Origin: Ilumatobacteraceae bacterium
Lineage (GTDB): Bacteria; Actinomycetota; Acidimicrobiia; Acidimicrobiales; Ilumatobacteraceae
Reading direction: 5' to 3'
NCBI GenBank assembly: GCA_016650435.1
Contig: JAENVT010000429.1
Span: 1-13,779 of the forward strand
DNA: 13,779 bases
This document shows positions 13,685 to 13,779 of this stretch, piece by piece; position 1 is the first letter of the stretch, and each line of letters begins with the position of its first letter. Made by a program: the position numbers and the translations under genes. Under the pieces are notes generated by a model. The model was not told the origin of the DNA, made no database searches, and saw only the letters and a list, made by a program, of their open reading frames with translations.

Positions 13685-13779
13685 TCAACGATGCCATGGC
13701 CCCGACGGCGACACCGCACCCGGCGCGGTCAAGACGTCGTAGCCGTCGTCGGTGACCAGAATCGTGTGCTCGTACTGCG
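13685..13779 (-). CDS. map: Methionine aminopeptidase, type I (C-terminal 30 codons only)
   Basis: Read on the minus strand from 13777, the frame gives QYEHTILVTDDGYDVLTAPG and then a short variable tail to the TGA at 13685-13687. The segment (A)Q[FY]EHT[IV]LVT(D/E)DG, followed by VLT, is the conserved C-terminal end of type I methionine aminopeptidases; its Glu is one of the metal ligands in the family. The rest of the gene lies beyond the right edge. The enzyme removes the initiator methionine from new proteins and is essential in most bacteria. Only a short stretch is visible, but the motif is distinctive. The F420-type oxidoreductase starts 4 bases downstream, so the two genes probably share a transcript. 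Confidence 0.82.
   Translation of the reverse strand, partial: QYEHTILVTDDGYDVLTAPGAVSPSGPWHR

Noticed and set aside
1..13779. CRISPR arrays, rRNA or tRNA genes, insertion sequences, riboswitches
   Set aside because: No regularly spaced repeats, RNA gene signatures or transposase motifs were found; in particular no TPP-riboswitch core could be made out before 4112.

Overview
The window is high-GC DNA with tightly packed genes. The gene set (a WXG100 protein, an F420-type luciferase-like oxidoreductase, type I pantothenate kinase, a YheO-type HTH protein) and many apparently leaderless start sites suggest an actinobacterium, plausibly an Acidimicrobiia member such as an Ilumatobacter relative. 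The taxonomic placement is inference; no rRNA gene or other decisive marker is present.

Layout, left region (1-5941). The window opens inside a GH38 alpha-mannosidase gene whose 5' end lies outside. A convergent M20 amidohydrolase gene follows, then a divergent Nudix hydrolase gene. Next is a small WXG100 (ESX-type) gene with a strong ribosome binding site, closed by a perfect 12-bp hairpin. A compact four-gene operon follows: MTH1187-type thiamine-binding protein, YheO-like HTH protein, GrpB-like nucleotidyltransferase-fold protein and HAD phosphatase. Each of its junctions is a 4-bp stop/start overlap.

Middle region (5942-8287). Coding density drops here. Two minus-strand genes, an unrecognised lipoprotein and a pyridoxamine-phosphate-oxidase-fold (FMN/F420) protein, are separated by gaps of 270-460 bases. 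The last gap holds a cluster of strong palindromes that looks like a dispersed repeat element. This is the most accessory-looking part of the window.

Right region (8288-13779). Pantothenate kinase (minus) and an orphan adenine-specific DNA methyltransferase-like gene (plus) diverge from a 24-bp spacer that carries overlapping -10 elements for both strands. The methyltransferase gene overlaps a convergent MATE-family efflux gene by 71 bases at their 3' ends. The MATE gene diverges from a squalene-cyclase-like alpha/alpha-toroid gene. A convergent F420-dependent luciferase-like oxidoreductase gene follows. It starts 4 nt after the end of a methionine aminopeptidase gene, of which only the last 30 codons are inside the window.

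The most striking property across the window is that a TANNNT -10-like hexamer sits 6-8 nt in front of seven chosen start codons, while only the WXG100 gene has a strong Shine-Dalgarno sequence. The best candidates for a system worth testing are the thiamine-binding/HTH/GrpB/HAD operon, the stand-alone methyltransferase and the palindrome cluster at 8070-8260. None of them is proven to be a new system from sequence alone.
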